From positions 124,001 to 188,000 of the forward strand of contig CAJTCV010000001.1 in the NCBI GenBank assembly GCA_910574805.1: a stretch of 64,000 bases of DNA, written 5' to 3'. Source of the stretch: Lachnospiraceae bacterium (lineage in GTDB: Bacteria > Bacillota > Clostridia > Lachnospirales > Lachnospiraceae). Shown one piece after another: positions 8,984-17,603 of this stretch (the first letter of the stretch is position 1; each line of letters begins with the position of its first letter). Both the position numbers and the translations under genes were made by a program. The notes below the pieces were generated by a model. That model worked only from the letters and a program-made list of their open reading frames with translations. It was not told the origin of the DNA and ran no database searches.

Positions 8984-9988
8984 TTAACTCAATTTTATAT
9001 TATAAATATATGTACAGTTTCCTTCGCAACACTGCTTTCCGCCACATAAATCATTCATTGATAATTTCACTTCTTCTACTCCATGTTTTCCCGGAAAATA
9101 CCCTGCTGTAACGAAAGACCGCATTTTTCCATCTTTATTCAGCCATCTGGACGCACAGGTATTTATCCAGATCACATTAAGATCCAACTCTCCATATTTT
9201 CTTCGCAGCAAATCAAATTGATAATCTTTTCCCGTAAAAGACGGAACCAGAAGAAGGTTCACTTTTAATTTTTCAGCCAGTATTCTTAAATAGCTGGTAA
9301 TCAAAAAATCTTTACAAATGGCAACTGCAATACGTCCTATACCATGACAATGAAGAATATAAATCTTCCGGTCTGATTCAATATCTTCTTTTGCAGACCA
9401 CTGTTTCAGATCTACACCATGATGCTTCTGCTGTTCACAGACTGTTCCGCCCATATCATCCAGAATCCTGCTGGAATTACAACGATTTTCCCAAATGCTC
9501 GGACATACTATCATCCGCGGAAAATCATTATCTTCTATCTCTTCCCGTATTCCCAGCTCATCCGATAACACTTCTACAAGATGCCGTGTCCCCAGCATTT
9601 CAGGACAAACCAGCATATCCGCTCTCAAAGAAACCGCTTTTTTCAATATATTCAAAAGAATTTTCTGCAAACTTTTTTCTGCATCCGGGTGTATCGGTTT
9701 TACCGATATATATCGAATATGCTCTTTTTCATAGCATTTTTCAATTTCAATAATATTATCCCCGACGACCGGCGACACAAGCACACGAAATTCCTTTCGG
9801 CGAACCGCATCCCGAAACAGCGCCTTCGGCATTAAAATATGCTGCATTTCATACTCTTTCAAATCGGCTGCACAGATATAGTAAAAATTTCTCAAATAGT
9901 AAAAAATACTGTAAGATGTAGATGCGTCCCTGTTTGTATGCTCCCAGCCACAGCTAATCCGGGGAAGCAAATATATCCCGCACTCCAT
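8984..9988 (-). CDS. Nitrilase / carbon-nitrogen hydrolase-like protein
   Basis: The 334-aa protein shows the Glu-Lys-Cys layout of the CN-hydrolase superfamily: VCPEMLG (Glu), a Lys in EQQKHHGVDL, and IAVAICKDF (Cys), followed by LLVPSFTGKDYQFDL and VIWINTCASRW, which match the strand after the nucleophile and the C-terminal part of the fold. About 70 residues precede the core. It is more distant than metabolic nitrilases. Similar divergent nitrilase domains occur in some reverse-transcriptase defence proteins, but no reverse transcriptase is present here. The ATG 8 nt after the 65-aa gene stop was chosen; an in-frame TTG 17 codons earlier would overlap that gene. Substrate unknown. Confidence 0.7.
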   Translation of the reverse strand: MECGIYLLPRISCGWEHTNRDASTSYSIFYYLRNFYYICAADLKEYEMQHILMPKALFRDAVRRKEFRVLVSPVVGDNIIEIEKCYEKEHIRYISVKPIHPDAEKSLQKILLNILKKAVSLRADMLVCPEMLGTRHLVEVLSDELGIREEIEDNDFPRMIVCPSIWENRCNSSRILDDMGGTVCEQQKHHGVDLKQWSAKEDIESDRKIYILHCHGIGRIAVAICKDFLITSYLRILAEKLKVNLLLVPSFTGKDYQFDLLRRKYGELDLNVIWINTCASRWLNKDGKMRSFVTAGYFPGKHGVEEVKLSMNDLCGGKQCCEGNCTYIYNIKLS

Positions 9989-9995
9989 ATAATTA

Positions 9996-10193
9996 TCATT
10001 CAAACATTGAAAACAATATATTTCCTGTGTTCTGGTCAAACATATCCGGAAACTTTCTCTTCAATGCTTCCATAATGGCTGTTTCATACTCCGGTGTCAG
10101 ATTTCTCATCCTTTCAAAATCACGCTCACTGACAAAACTCTCTATTTTTTGAAACAGAAGAGACATTATATTATATAGTTTCTTTATTTGCAA
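9996..10193 (-). CDS. Small 65-aa protein, first gene of the nitrilase island
   Basis: The frame starts at TTG with GAGAGGG about 8 nt upstream and lies some 20 nt after a good promoter, which makes it a credible first gene despite its size. The product is charged and helical (FQKIESFVSERDFERM, MEALKRKFPDMF) and has no recognisable domain. It ends 7 nt before the ATG of the nitrilase-like gene, consistent with coupling. It could be a small partner, an inhibitor, or a leader peptide. An ATG nine codons further on lacks a ribosome site. Confidence 0.5.
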   Translation of the reverse strand: MQIKKLYNIMSLLFQKIESFVSERDFERMRNLTPEYETAIMEALKRKFPDMFDQNTGNILFSMFE

Positions 10194-10220
10194 TATGAAA
10201 TCCCTCTCATTTTTATCCTA

Positions 10221-10249
10221 ACTATATCACAAATTTACTTCTTTGACAA
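10221..10249 (-). promoter_or_regulatory. SigA-type promoter for the nitrilase island
   Basis: The minus strand has TTGTCA (10244-10249), exactly 17 nt, then TATAGT (10221-10226), each matching the consensus at five of six positions. The expected start near 10213 gives a leader of about 20 nt to the first gene. Confidence 0.75.
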
Positions 10250-10303
10250 TTATTATTCATTTTTTATTCACTTTTAATATTTTCTCTTTCCATCTGCACC
10301 CTC

Positions 10304-10332
10304 TTCCCATCTCTGTCTCTATCGTATATAAT
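10304..10332 (+). promoter_or_regulatory. Probable SigA promoter for the C39-like peptidase gene
   Basis: A perfect TATAAT (10327-10332) is preceded at 17 nt by TTCCCA, a weak -35. The predicted start near 10339 lies after the first in-frame ATG at 10335, which supports the downstream start used for the gene. Confidence 0.5.
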
Positions 10333-10415
10333 AAATGGCAAGAATCCGGCATCCTATCGGACTGCATGTACAAACGATACCGCTGGATACCATTTATTAC
10401 GGAGTGAAACCAGCT

Positions 10416-11303
10416 ATGAATACCCGCAGACGAACCACAAACAGAGCATCCCGATTCCCATATATCCTGCTGACCCTCTGCATCCTTACCTGCGTCACGG
10501 TCATGGCAGCCAGCCTGCTCTTCTTCTTCCATCCATTCTCCCTGGAAGATATCCTGCGTTCTACCGATGAGGCCCGTATCTTCGTGTCACAGCAGCTTGC
10601 CTCCCTTGCCGATGCCGTTCAGTCCCGGGAGGATACCGCACCTGCAGGCGCCATATCAGATACATCGGAAGAAACCGCTGAAGTACCTTATATGGAACTC
10701 ACCGGCGAGACGGGAGATATCTCCCGCCTGGAGGCAGAATATAGCGATCCTTCCGATCAGATCTATCTGAACATGCTGGACACCGAATGTGGTCCCATGC
10801 TCTATTATCATCAGGGGGATTCCAGATGGGGCGATTTCCTCTATGGAGGCTATGATCCCATGAACAAATACGGCTGCGGTCCAACAGCTGCCGCCATGGT
10901 CATCAACAGCTTCAGTGATACGCCTGTGGATCCCACTGACATCGCTTCGTGGGCTTCCGAAAACGGATATTATGCGCTCCACAGCGGCTCCTTCCACAGT
11001 CTGATCCCGGATGCCATGGAAGCCTACGGACTGCAGGTGGAGAGCGTCACAGACCGGACTTACGAACACGCCGCAGAGCTTCTCTCCTCCGGTCATATTC
11101 TGGTGGCACTCATGGGACGGGGAACTCTGACACAGAACGGCCATTTTGTCCTGTTTACAAAGCTTCTGGATAACGGCAGAGTCTACATCGCCGATCCGGT
11201 CAACTATGAAAACTGCACGCTGGAGTGGGATCTGGAACTGCTTCTGTCGGAGCTGAAGAAGAGTTATGACAACGGGGGGCCGCTGTGGGCGGTATCGCCT
11301 TAG
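10416..11303 (+). CDS. Membrane-anchored C39-like cysteine peptidase
   Basis: The 295-aa protein begins with a short basic stretch and one hydrophobic segment (about residues 15-38, ILLTLCILTCVTVMAASLLF), then a low-complexity linker, then a papain-like domain. Catalytic residues are visible: MNKYGCGPTAAAMV carries the Cys, GHFVLFT the His, and IADPVN the Asp of the Peptidase_C39_2 pattern. A single-anchor protein with the domain outside the cell is expected. The ATG chosen follows GGAG and lies downstream of the promoter; an in-frame ATG 27 codons earlier overlaps the -10. The gene stands alone on the plus strand and converges with the LicD-fusion gene; their stop codons overlap. Confidence 0.8.
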   Translation: MNTRRRTTNRASRFPYILLTLCILTCVTVMAASLLFFFHPFSLEDILRSTDEARIFVSQQLASLADAVQSREDTAPAGAISDTSEETAEVPYMELTGETGDISRLEAEYSDPSDQIYLNMLDTECGPMLYYHQGDSRWGDFLYGGYDPMNKYGCGPTAAAMVINSFSDTPVDPTDIASWASENGYYALHSGSFHSLIPDAMEAYGLQVESVTDRTYEHAAELLSSGHILVALMGRGTLTQNGHFVLFTKLLDNGRVYIADPVNYENCTLEWDLELLLSELKKSYDNGGPLWAVSP

Positions 11304-14197
11304 GAATTCTCTTCCGTACGAATAATCCATTCCGGATTCTGCACATATACTTTATAAGCCGGAATCCCCATCTGCTGAAGCTGTTCCGCGATCTCACGAT
11401 AATAGAAGCTGCAGATGATCAGATGGCGCTTCTCTGCCGGTACGGCATGGATCGCTTCCGGTTTCCGGATCTCCAGCCCCATCCGGCAGCGCCCCCACTT
11501 GTTTTCATCATTATCCACCAGAAAAGCCGGATGATATTTATCCCCGTATTTTTTCATATAGTCCTCGAACATCATGCCGGAGCCAAAGAGAATGATCTGC
11601 TTTCCCTTTGCATCCTCAAAGGTATCCCCCAGAAGCTTTGTATAGATTTCATATGGCTTCTCCGGATCAAAGATCCCCCGGTGCTTCGGCTTCCGCTCTT
11701 CCTCCGGCGGATATTTCAGATAATCCTTTCCAAGGCTCATGAACATGTAATTCTCATATCCCGCCGGTACCGGTACCATACGGTGTTCGAATTCCATCCG
11801 GACCGTATCCTGAAAGTCTGACGCCAGAAGCCGCCGATGTTTGTAATATCCGGAAAAGAAGGCTGCGTCCTCCGACGGCTCCTCCGTATACAGGCGCACC
11901 GCCGCATCCAGCATCCGGCAGAGCCTCCTGTGGCTGTACAGATGCGCCAGAAAGATATAAAAACGCCACTGCACCGGCGTCATATCCGCATATCTGTCGT
12001 ATTCCCTGCCGTAGATTTTCGCATACAGCAGCCTCTGACAGTGCCGGATCCGCTTCTGCTTATACGCAAATTTCTTCTCATCCATCGTACACACATCCAG
12101 CGGCAGCAGATCCACCCAGATCCCCAGATTCCCTCTGTGCCCCAGATCTCTGGCTTCCATCCCCGTGGTCTTCCCATTGCGGATACGGGCAAACGCCCCC
12201 CAGAACAGATCCGGTTCAGTCTCCGGTGTATGAAGGGACAGATCGCCCCTCAGTTCCTCCGGCGCAAGTTCCACAAACCGGTCGTAATCCGCTCTTGGCA
12301 TGGCAAGGTCCAGATCATCGTCCCATGGGATAAAACCTTTATGGCGGACCGCTCCCAGAAGGCTCCCATGGACCAGAAAATATTTCAGGCCATATTTTCT
12401 GCAGATACGGTCCACCTCATCCAGAATGGCAAGCTCCACATTCCATATCTTTTTCATCTTGTCCGGAATGTGATAGTCCGCCACTGTTTCCGCCTGCGAC
12501 TCCAGCCTCTTTATATTCTTCTGGATCAGATCCGGCGTGATCCTGGCCCAGCGGTAAAACTGCCGGTACTGCTCCTGATTGCGCACCTCATCCAGAAACC
12601 GCCGCTCCTCCGCCAGATAGATGTCCCAGACAGCTGTCAGACGGAACCGTTCCAGCAGCTGCTTTCTGGGATACTGCTGCTCCGCTCCCGGGGTAAAACA
12701 GTAGATGTAATGAATCGCCCGGAACAGCACATAACCCGCCGGATACTGCTCCCGCACAAACTCCTGGTCAAAGTACAGGAACCGGCCCGATTCCGGTTCA
12801 TAAAAGCAGTTCAGCGGAATCAGCTCCATATACGCTTTCTTCAGGATCGGCCCAAAATCCAGGCTTTCCAGACGGCTTCTCTCATCATCGCTTTTGACAT
12901 GCTCCATAAGTCCTGCCAGCAGTGCGTTCTCCGCCGCCGGCAGTTCCTCGGAAGACTGCAGAATGTATGCGTAGATCCGGTCCAGAAGCTCCGGCAGTTC
13001 CGATGGATTCTCCCGTATCCGGTCCTTGATCGCATTCGACAGTGTGGGCCAGGAAATATACGGCAGCTGAAGGCTTCCGTCTTTCATTAACTGGTGTTCC
13101 ACCACAGGAATCCCATGCCGCTTCAAATCCTCGATGTTCTCATACAGCTTCTGCGCGCCGCGCCTTCCTTCCGGAAACAGCGAAACTTTTTTTACCACCC
13201 CATCCGCCTGAATCGTCGTGGCATAACTTCTCTCTTTTCCCCGATCTGTAGATACTGCCGCGTAGATGACCGTTCCCATGGATTCCGGCCGGCCGCATTC
13301 CACCAGAAATGAATTGGCAAAAAAAGGGAACGCCTGATTCTCTATCACATCGCGGTACAGTTCCTGCTCTTCCGCAATCAGGGAAGTCTGTTCCACTTCA
13401 TAGGGTATCAGCCGCTCTTTCAGATTCTGGCCGGGCAGATAATCGTCCGTATAAATCAGCTGGGGCAGCTTATAATCCGGCAGCGGATAATAGAATTTAT
13501 GCTGCATAAATCCGGCCTGGTTCAGTATCTCCTTTAACTCTTCCCGGGTAAACGAATATCCTCTGGTCCCGCCCGGATAACGGCGGATTCCGTCAAACGC
13601 CCTGTTCACATGAGGTTCCTTCGCCCCGCAGAAATACCTCAGTCCCATACGGTTGTCCACCGCCAGCAGAAGAATCCCGTCCTCCTTCAGGAGCGCCTGC
13701 GCCTTTTTCAGATATTCTGCATAACGCTTCCGATCGGAAGACCCGCCGCAGGCACGCTCCAGTATCCCGGTGAGTATGATGTAATCGAATCTGCAGCCAA
13801 ATTCCAGCTCCGTCCATTCACCGGCGTATACATGTAGATTCTCTTTCGCCTTCCAGCGCTTCGCAATGGCGGCTGCCCGAAAGGAAGAGCGCTCCGTCAC
13901 ATGCACCTCCCGGCACCGGTTACACAGCATTCCCGTCAGCGCCCCGTATCCGGCCCCGATCTCCAGAACCGCCGCCTCTTTCCGAAAGGAGTACCAGCTC
14001 AGAAGCCCCGTCCTGAGGCTGGACAGCTGGTACCAGACCTGAAAATGAGGGTCATCCGCAATCTCCGCATCATAATAATCTCTGACCGCACGCTCCAGAT
14101 ATCCGCTGATGAGCCGGTCCGTGTCTGTGCAGCGTTCCGGAGCGGGGTCATTTGGGTTTTTGTGTAGTGTTGCCATCTGTATCTGTTTTCCTTTCAT
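11300..14197 (-). CDS. Trimodular SAM methyltransferase / LicD-family phosphotransferase / Rossmann-like module
   Basis: The 965-aa protein has three recognisable parts. A class I methyltransferase near the N terminus carries AVLEIGAGYGALTGM (about 76-90). A LicD/nucleotidyltransferase-fold domain (about 600-830) has YFLVHGSLLGAVRHKG and FIPWDDDLDLAMPR with the metal-binding acidic run. The last ~100 residues (IILFGSGMMFEDYM, FLVDNDENKWG, LIICSFYYREIAEQL) are the Rossmann-like module shared with many neighbours. LicD enzymes transfer phosphocholine or related polar groups from CDP carriers to glycans, and CDP-activating enzymes are encoded nearby. The ATG overlaps the stop of the upstream ATPase gene (ATGA); a second ATG seven codons on is possible. 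No membrane segment is seen. Confidence 0.85.
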   Translation of the reverse strand: MKGKQIQMATLHKNPNDPAPERCTDTDRLISGYLERAVRDYYDAEIADDPHFQVWYQLSSLRTGLLSWYSFRKEAAVLEIGAGYGALTGMLCNRCREVHVTERSSFRAAAIAKRWKAKENLHVYAGEWTELEFGCRFDYIILTGILERACGGSSDRKRYAEYLKKAQALLKEDGILLLAVDNRMGLRYFCGAKEPHVNRAFDGIRRYPGGTRGYSFTREELKEILNQAGFMQHKFYYPLPDYKLPQLIYTDDYLPGQNLKERLIPYEVEQTSLIAEEQELYRDVIENQAFPFFANSFLVECGRPESMGTVIYAAVSTDRGKERSYATTIQADGVVKKVSLFPEGRRGAQKLYENIEDLKRHGIPVVEHQLMKDGSLQLPYISWPTLSNAIKDRIRENPSELPELLDRIYAYILQSSEELPAAENALLAGLMEHVKSDDERSRLESLDFGPILKKAYMELIPLNCFYEPESGRFLYFDQEFVREQYPAGYVLFRAIHYIYCFTPGAEQQYPRKQLLERFRLTAVWDIYLAEERRFLDEVRNQEQYRQFYRWARITPDLIQKNIKRLESQAETVADYHIPDKMKKIWNVELAILDEVDRICRKYGLKYFLVHGSLLGAVRHKGFIPWDDDLDLAMPRADYDRFVELAPEELRGDLSLHTPETEPDLFWGAFARIRNGKTTGMEARDLGHRGNLGIWVDLLPLDVCTMDEKKFAYKQKRIRHCQRLLYAKIYGREYDRYADMTPVQWRFYIFLAHLYSHRRLCRMLDAAVRLYTEEPSEDAAFFSGYYKHRRLLASDFQDTVRMEFEHRMVPVPAGYENYMFMSLGKDYLKYPPEEERKPKHRGIFDPEKPYEIYTKLLGDTFEDAKGKQIILFGSGMMFEDYMKKYGDKYHPAFLVDNDENKWGRCRMGLEIRKPEAIHAVPAEKRHLIICSFYYREIAEQLQQMGIPAYKVYVQNPEWIIRTEENS

Positions 14198-15885
14198 GCT
14201 CCCTGGATCAGTACTTTCTTTCCTTCAAATGCAAACCCGTATCTGCGGATCCGCTCCGCCGGAATTCCTTTTGCCTCCAATGATGCCGCGTATTTTTTCT
14301 CCTCCACCTGATCTAAAGCCGCCTTCGCCGTTTCCTCCAGTGTTTTCTCATCCTCCGGATCATGCACTTTAAATTCCAGAATGATCGCATCGTCACATTT
14401 CTTCCGGGGCTCCAGCAGCACGTCGTACCGTCCAAAACCGCTCTCCCGATTGGATGTCAGATTATACCGGTCTGCCAGCTCCACCATCAGGCCCAGTACA
14501 AAGCCATGATAAAAACGCTCCGGCTCTGTCTCATCCGAAGGCTTTTTCCCGGTGTCAAAGAAACTGAACGTCGCCAGTGCGACCCTGTTCATGTATGCGT
14601 TCATGGCCTTCTGATCGCCGCGCAGCAACGCCTTTATAAACTCATTATAGTTGGACAGCGTGCCTTTGAACCAGCCCAGGATCATCCGTTCAAACATGAT
14701 GCGGACTTCTTTATTTGTCAGAGTCAGTTCGTAATCTTCACGTCCTGTCTCTTCGTCGATCGTATATTTTTTCACCTTCAGGTAACCGCCTGCCAGAAAC
14801 AGGCTCCACACCGCGCACTCATCCTCGTCCAGCTGGTCAAACACGATCTGTTCATCAATCTGCGTGTGAAACGAGATTCCATGCAGCAGATCTTCCATCA
14901 CCGTTTTCATATTCACGCTGCCCCCGCGAATCAGTTTACTGACCAGCCGGTTGCTGCTGGTATTGGCCCAGTATGCCGCAAACTTTCTTTTATCCAGAAA
15001 ATTCAAGATCGACCATGGATTGTAAATATCGGTTCTGTTTCCAAAAGCAAAACCGTCATACCAGTCTTTTACACGTTCCTCTTTCTCGGCCAGACCATGT
15101 TCCTTCAAGGATTCCGATACTTCTTCCTGCGTAAAACCGAAAGAATCCTGATATTTTACAGTCGTCATGGTCACTGCTTCCAGATTATTCAGATCCGAGA
15201 AGATGGACTCTTTGCTGACTCTCGTAATCCCGGTCATGATTGCACGTTCCATATACGGATTCGCCTTAAAGGTCAGATTGAACAGATTTCTCGTAAACTC
15301 GGTCAGCTCTTCCCAATATCCATGCAGATACGCTTCCTGCAGCGGCGTATCGTATTCATCCAGCAGAATGATTACTTTTTTCCCATAATAACGGCAAAGA
15401 TACTCCGACAGCTGGTTCAGAGACAGCGCTGCGTCCACGTCTCCCATATTAACCGTTTTTCTGCGGAACATCTCCTTTTCCTGCTCTGTAAGGCAGTCCC
15501 CTTCCAGCAAAAACGCATGTCTGGCATAGATGCCGGTAATCAGGTGGTTGATCTTCTCCCGGACATGAGGATAATTGGTTTCTTTGATGCCGGCAAAGGA
15601 CAGGCTGATGACCGGGTATGTCCCCTGAAGCTCCCGGTACCTTTCCTCCTGCCAGACGGATAAATGTGCAAACAAATCGCCGCGGCCCGCATATGCTGTA
15701 GAAAAAAACGTTTCCACCATACTCATGGTCAGCGTCTTCCCAAAACGTCGGGGGCGGGTGATCAGCGTCACCGCATCCCCGTTTTCCCACCATTCTTTGA
15801 GAAACATGGTCTTATCAATGTAAAAATAATCATTCGCAACGATGTTTTCAAAATTCTGATTACCAATGCTGATGACTCTTGCCAT
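14194..15885 (-). CDS. AAA-ATPase-like / PD-(D/E)XK nuclease-like protein, paralogue 1
   Basis: The 563-aa protein has an N-terminal AAA-ATPase-like domain with Walker A ITRPRRFGKTLTMS (about 42-55) and Walker B VIILLDEYDTPLQEAY, and a C-terminal PD-(D/E)XK-type domain ([20 protein letters not shown]). This is the PF09820/PF08011-type family, common in gut Clostridia and Bacteroidetes and of unproven function. The ATG has GGAGGGG six bases upstream; that site also encodes the last residues (GGA) of the previous paralogue, so the genes are chained. Its stop overlaps the LicD-fusion start. Both nucleotide and nuclease motifs look intact. Confidence 0.85.
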   Translation of the reverse strand: MARVISIGNQNFENIVANDYFYIDKTMFLKEWWENGDAVTLITRPRRFGKTLTMSMVETFFSTAYAGRGDLFAHLSVWQEERYRELQGTYPVISLSFAGIKETNYPHVREKINHLITGIYARHAFLLEGDCLTEQEKEMFRRKTVNMGDVDAALSLNQLSEYLCRYYGKKVIILLDEYDTPLQEAYLHGYWEELTEFTRNLFNLTFKANPYMERAIMTGITRVSKESIFSDLNNLEAVTMTTVKYQDSFGFTQEEVSESLKEHGLAEKEERVKDWYDGFAFGNRTDIYNPWSILNFLDKRKFAAYWANTSSNRLVSKLIRGGSVNMKTVMEDLLHGISFHTQIDEQIVFDQLDEDECAVWSLFLAGGYLKVKKYTIDEETGREDYELTLTNKEVRIMFERMILGWFKGTLSNYNEFIKALLRGDQKAMNAYMNRVALATFSFFDTGKKPSDETEPERFYHGFVLGLMVELADRYNLTSNRESGFGRYDVLLEPRKKCDDAIILEFKVHDPEDEKTLEETAKAALDQVEEKKYAASLEAKGIPAERIRRYGFAFEGKKVLIQGA

Positions 15886-15886
15886 A

Positions 15887-17587
15887 TCACGCCCCTCCAA
15901 TCAACACGTTCTTCCCCTCAAATGCAAATCCATAACGGCGGATCCGCTCCTCTTCTATACCTCTCTGCTTAAGGCCTGCGTCGTATCCCCGCTCTTCGAT
16001 CTGTCTCAGGGCATTTTGCAGCGTATCCTCCAGGGTCCGTTCTTTTTTCGGATTTCTTACCTTGAATTCGATGAGAACTGCATCGTCTGTCCTGTTCCTG
16101 GGTTCCAGCGTCACGTCATAGCGTCCCAAGCCGCTCTCCCGGTTCGATGTGATAACATATCGCTCATTGAACTCCATCATCAAGCCCAGAACAAAACCAT
16201 GATAAAACTTCTCCGGCTCCGTCCGCTCCCCACGGCTCTTTGCAGTATCAAAGGAACTGAATACCGTCTCACAGACCCGGTTCATGTAAGCGTTCATCTC
16301 CTCCGTATTACCCCGCAGCAGAGCCTGAAGAAAGCTGTTGTAATCAGAGCGTGACGCTCCAAACCAACGACGGATCATGCCCTGAAACATTACCCTGACC
16401 TCAAAATTCGTAAGCGCCAGCTCATAATCCTGCACCCAGTCTCCGAACGGCGTCATTTTCTCCTCATACTGAACCACCTTCAGATAGCCGGCAGCCAGCA
16501 AAAGGCTCCAGATGGCCTCTTCGTTGCCGTCCAGCTCGTCATAGACGATCTGCTCATCGATCCTCGCATGGAAAGATTTTCCATACAGCAGATCCTCCAT
16601 AATCAGTTTGACATTTTTACTTCCCTCGCGGATCAGCTGTCCCGCCAGACTGTTGCTGCTGGTGTTCGCCCAATAAGCGGCAAATTTCCGTTTATCCAGA
16701 TAGTTCAGGATCGACCACGGATTATAGATGCCCGTCTGTTTCCCAAAAGTAAAGCCGTCATACCAGGTCTTTACCTGTTCCTTTTGGCCGGACAGACCGC
16801 ATTCTTCCAGAGCCTCCCAAACTTCCTCCTGCGTAAAACCAAAGGATGTCTCATATTTTTCGGAAGTCGTTGTAATAATCTCCAGATTATTCAGATCCGA
16901 AAAAATCGATTCCCGGCTGACTCTCGTAATTCCGGTCATAATCGCCCGGCTTAGATAAGGATTGGTCTTAAAAGTGGAATTAAAAAGGCTGCGGATAAAA
17001 CCCGCCATCTCCTTCCAGTAACCGTTTACGTAAGCCTCCTGCATCGGCGTATCGTATTCGTCCAGAAGGATAATCACCTTTTTGCCGGAATAACGGCACA
17101 GATATTCGGTAAGCTCGCGAATCGCCAGCGTTGCATCCACGTCGCTCATATGGATGGATTTTCTGCGAAAAGACTCCTTTTCCTGACCGGTCAGCCATTC
17201 CCCCTCTAAAAGCCAGGTATGTCTGGCATATTCGCCGGCGATCAGCCGACAGATCCTCTCCCGAGCCGTCTGATAGTTTCCGTCTTTTATGTCGGCAAAG
17301 CTCAGGCTGATAACCGGACAGGTCCCCTGAAGCTGCCGGTATTTCTCCTCCTTCCATATGGATAAGCCCTCGAACAGATCGGCACGACCGGCATATCGGG
17401 TGGAGAAGAAGCATTCCATCATGCTCATGTTCAGCGTCTTCCCAAAACGGCGGGGGCGGGTGATCAATGTAACTGTATCGCCGCTTTCCCACCATTCTCT
17501 GATAAACATCGTCTTATCAATATAAAAATAATTGTTGGTAATGATATCGGCAAAACTCTGATTGCCGATGCTGACGGTTCTTTTCAT
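15887..17587 (-). CDS. AAA-ATPase-like / PD-(D/E)XK nuclease-like protein, paralogue 2
   Basis: This is a full-length 566-aa paralogue of the next gene, similar along its whole length. Walker A is ITRPRRFGKTLNMS, Walker B is VIILLDEYDTPMQEAY, and the nuclease-like motif is GRYDVTLEP followed by AVLIEFKVRN. GGAGG precedes the ATG by 6 nt. Its last codons supply the ribosome site of paralogue 1, and its stop lies one base before that ATG. With the decayed copy upstream it forms a head-to-tail array of three. Whether it acts on DNA is not known. Confidence 0.85.
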   Translation of the reverse strand: MKRTVSIGNQSFADIITNNYFYIDKTMFIREWWESGDTVTLITRPRRFGKTLNMSMMECFFSTRYAGRADLFEGLSIWKEEKYRQLQGTCPVISLSFADIKDGNYQTARERICRLIAGEYARHTWLLEGEWLTGQEKESFRRKSIHMSDVDATLAIRELTEYLCRYSGKKVIILLDEYDTPMQEAYVNGYWKEMAGFIRSLFNSTFKTNPYLSRAIMTGITRVSRESIFSDLNNLEIITTTSEKYETSFGFTQEEVWEALEECGLSGQKEQVKTWYDGFTFGKQTGIYNPWSILNYLDKRKFAAYWANTSSNSLAGQLIREGSKNVKLIMEDLLYGKSFHARIDEQIVYDELDGNEEAIWSLLLAAGYLKVVQYEEKMTPFGDWVQDYELALTNFEVRVMFQGMIRRWFGASRSDYNSFLQALLRGNTEEMNAYMNRVCETVFSSFDTAKSRGERTEPEKFYHGFVLGLMMEFNERYVITSNRESGLGRYDVTLEPRNRTDDAVLIEFKVRNPKKERTLEDTLQNALRQIEERGYDAGLKQRGIEEERIRRYGFAFEGKNVLIGGA

Positions 17588-17603
17588 GGCGCACCTCCTC
17601 TGC

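Noticed and set aside
8984-10039. Reverse-transcriptase-nitrilase defence protein
   Set aside because: Only the nitrilase-like part is present; no reverse transcriptase motif (YxDD-type) occurs in this gene or its neighbours.
10335-10415. First in-frame ATG of the C39-like peptidase
   Set aside because: It lies three bases after the -10 element and before the likely transcript start; it has no Shine-Dalgarno site.
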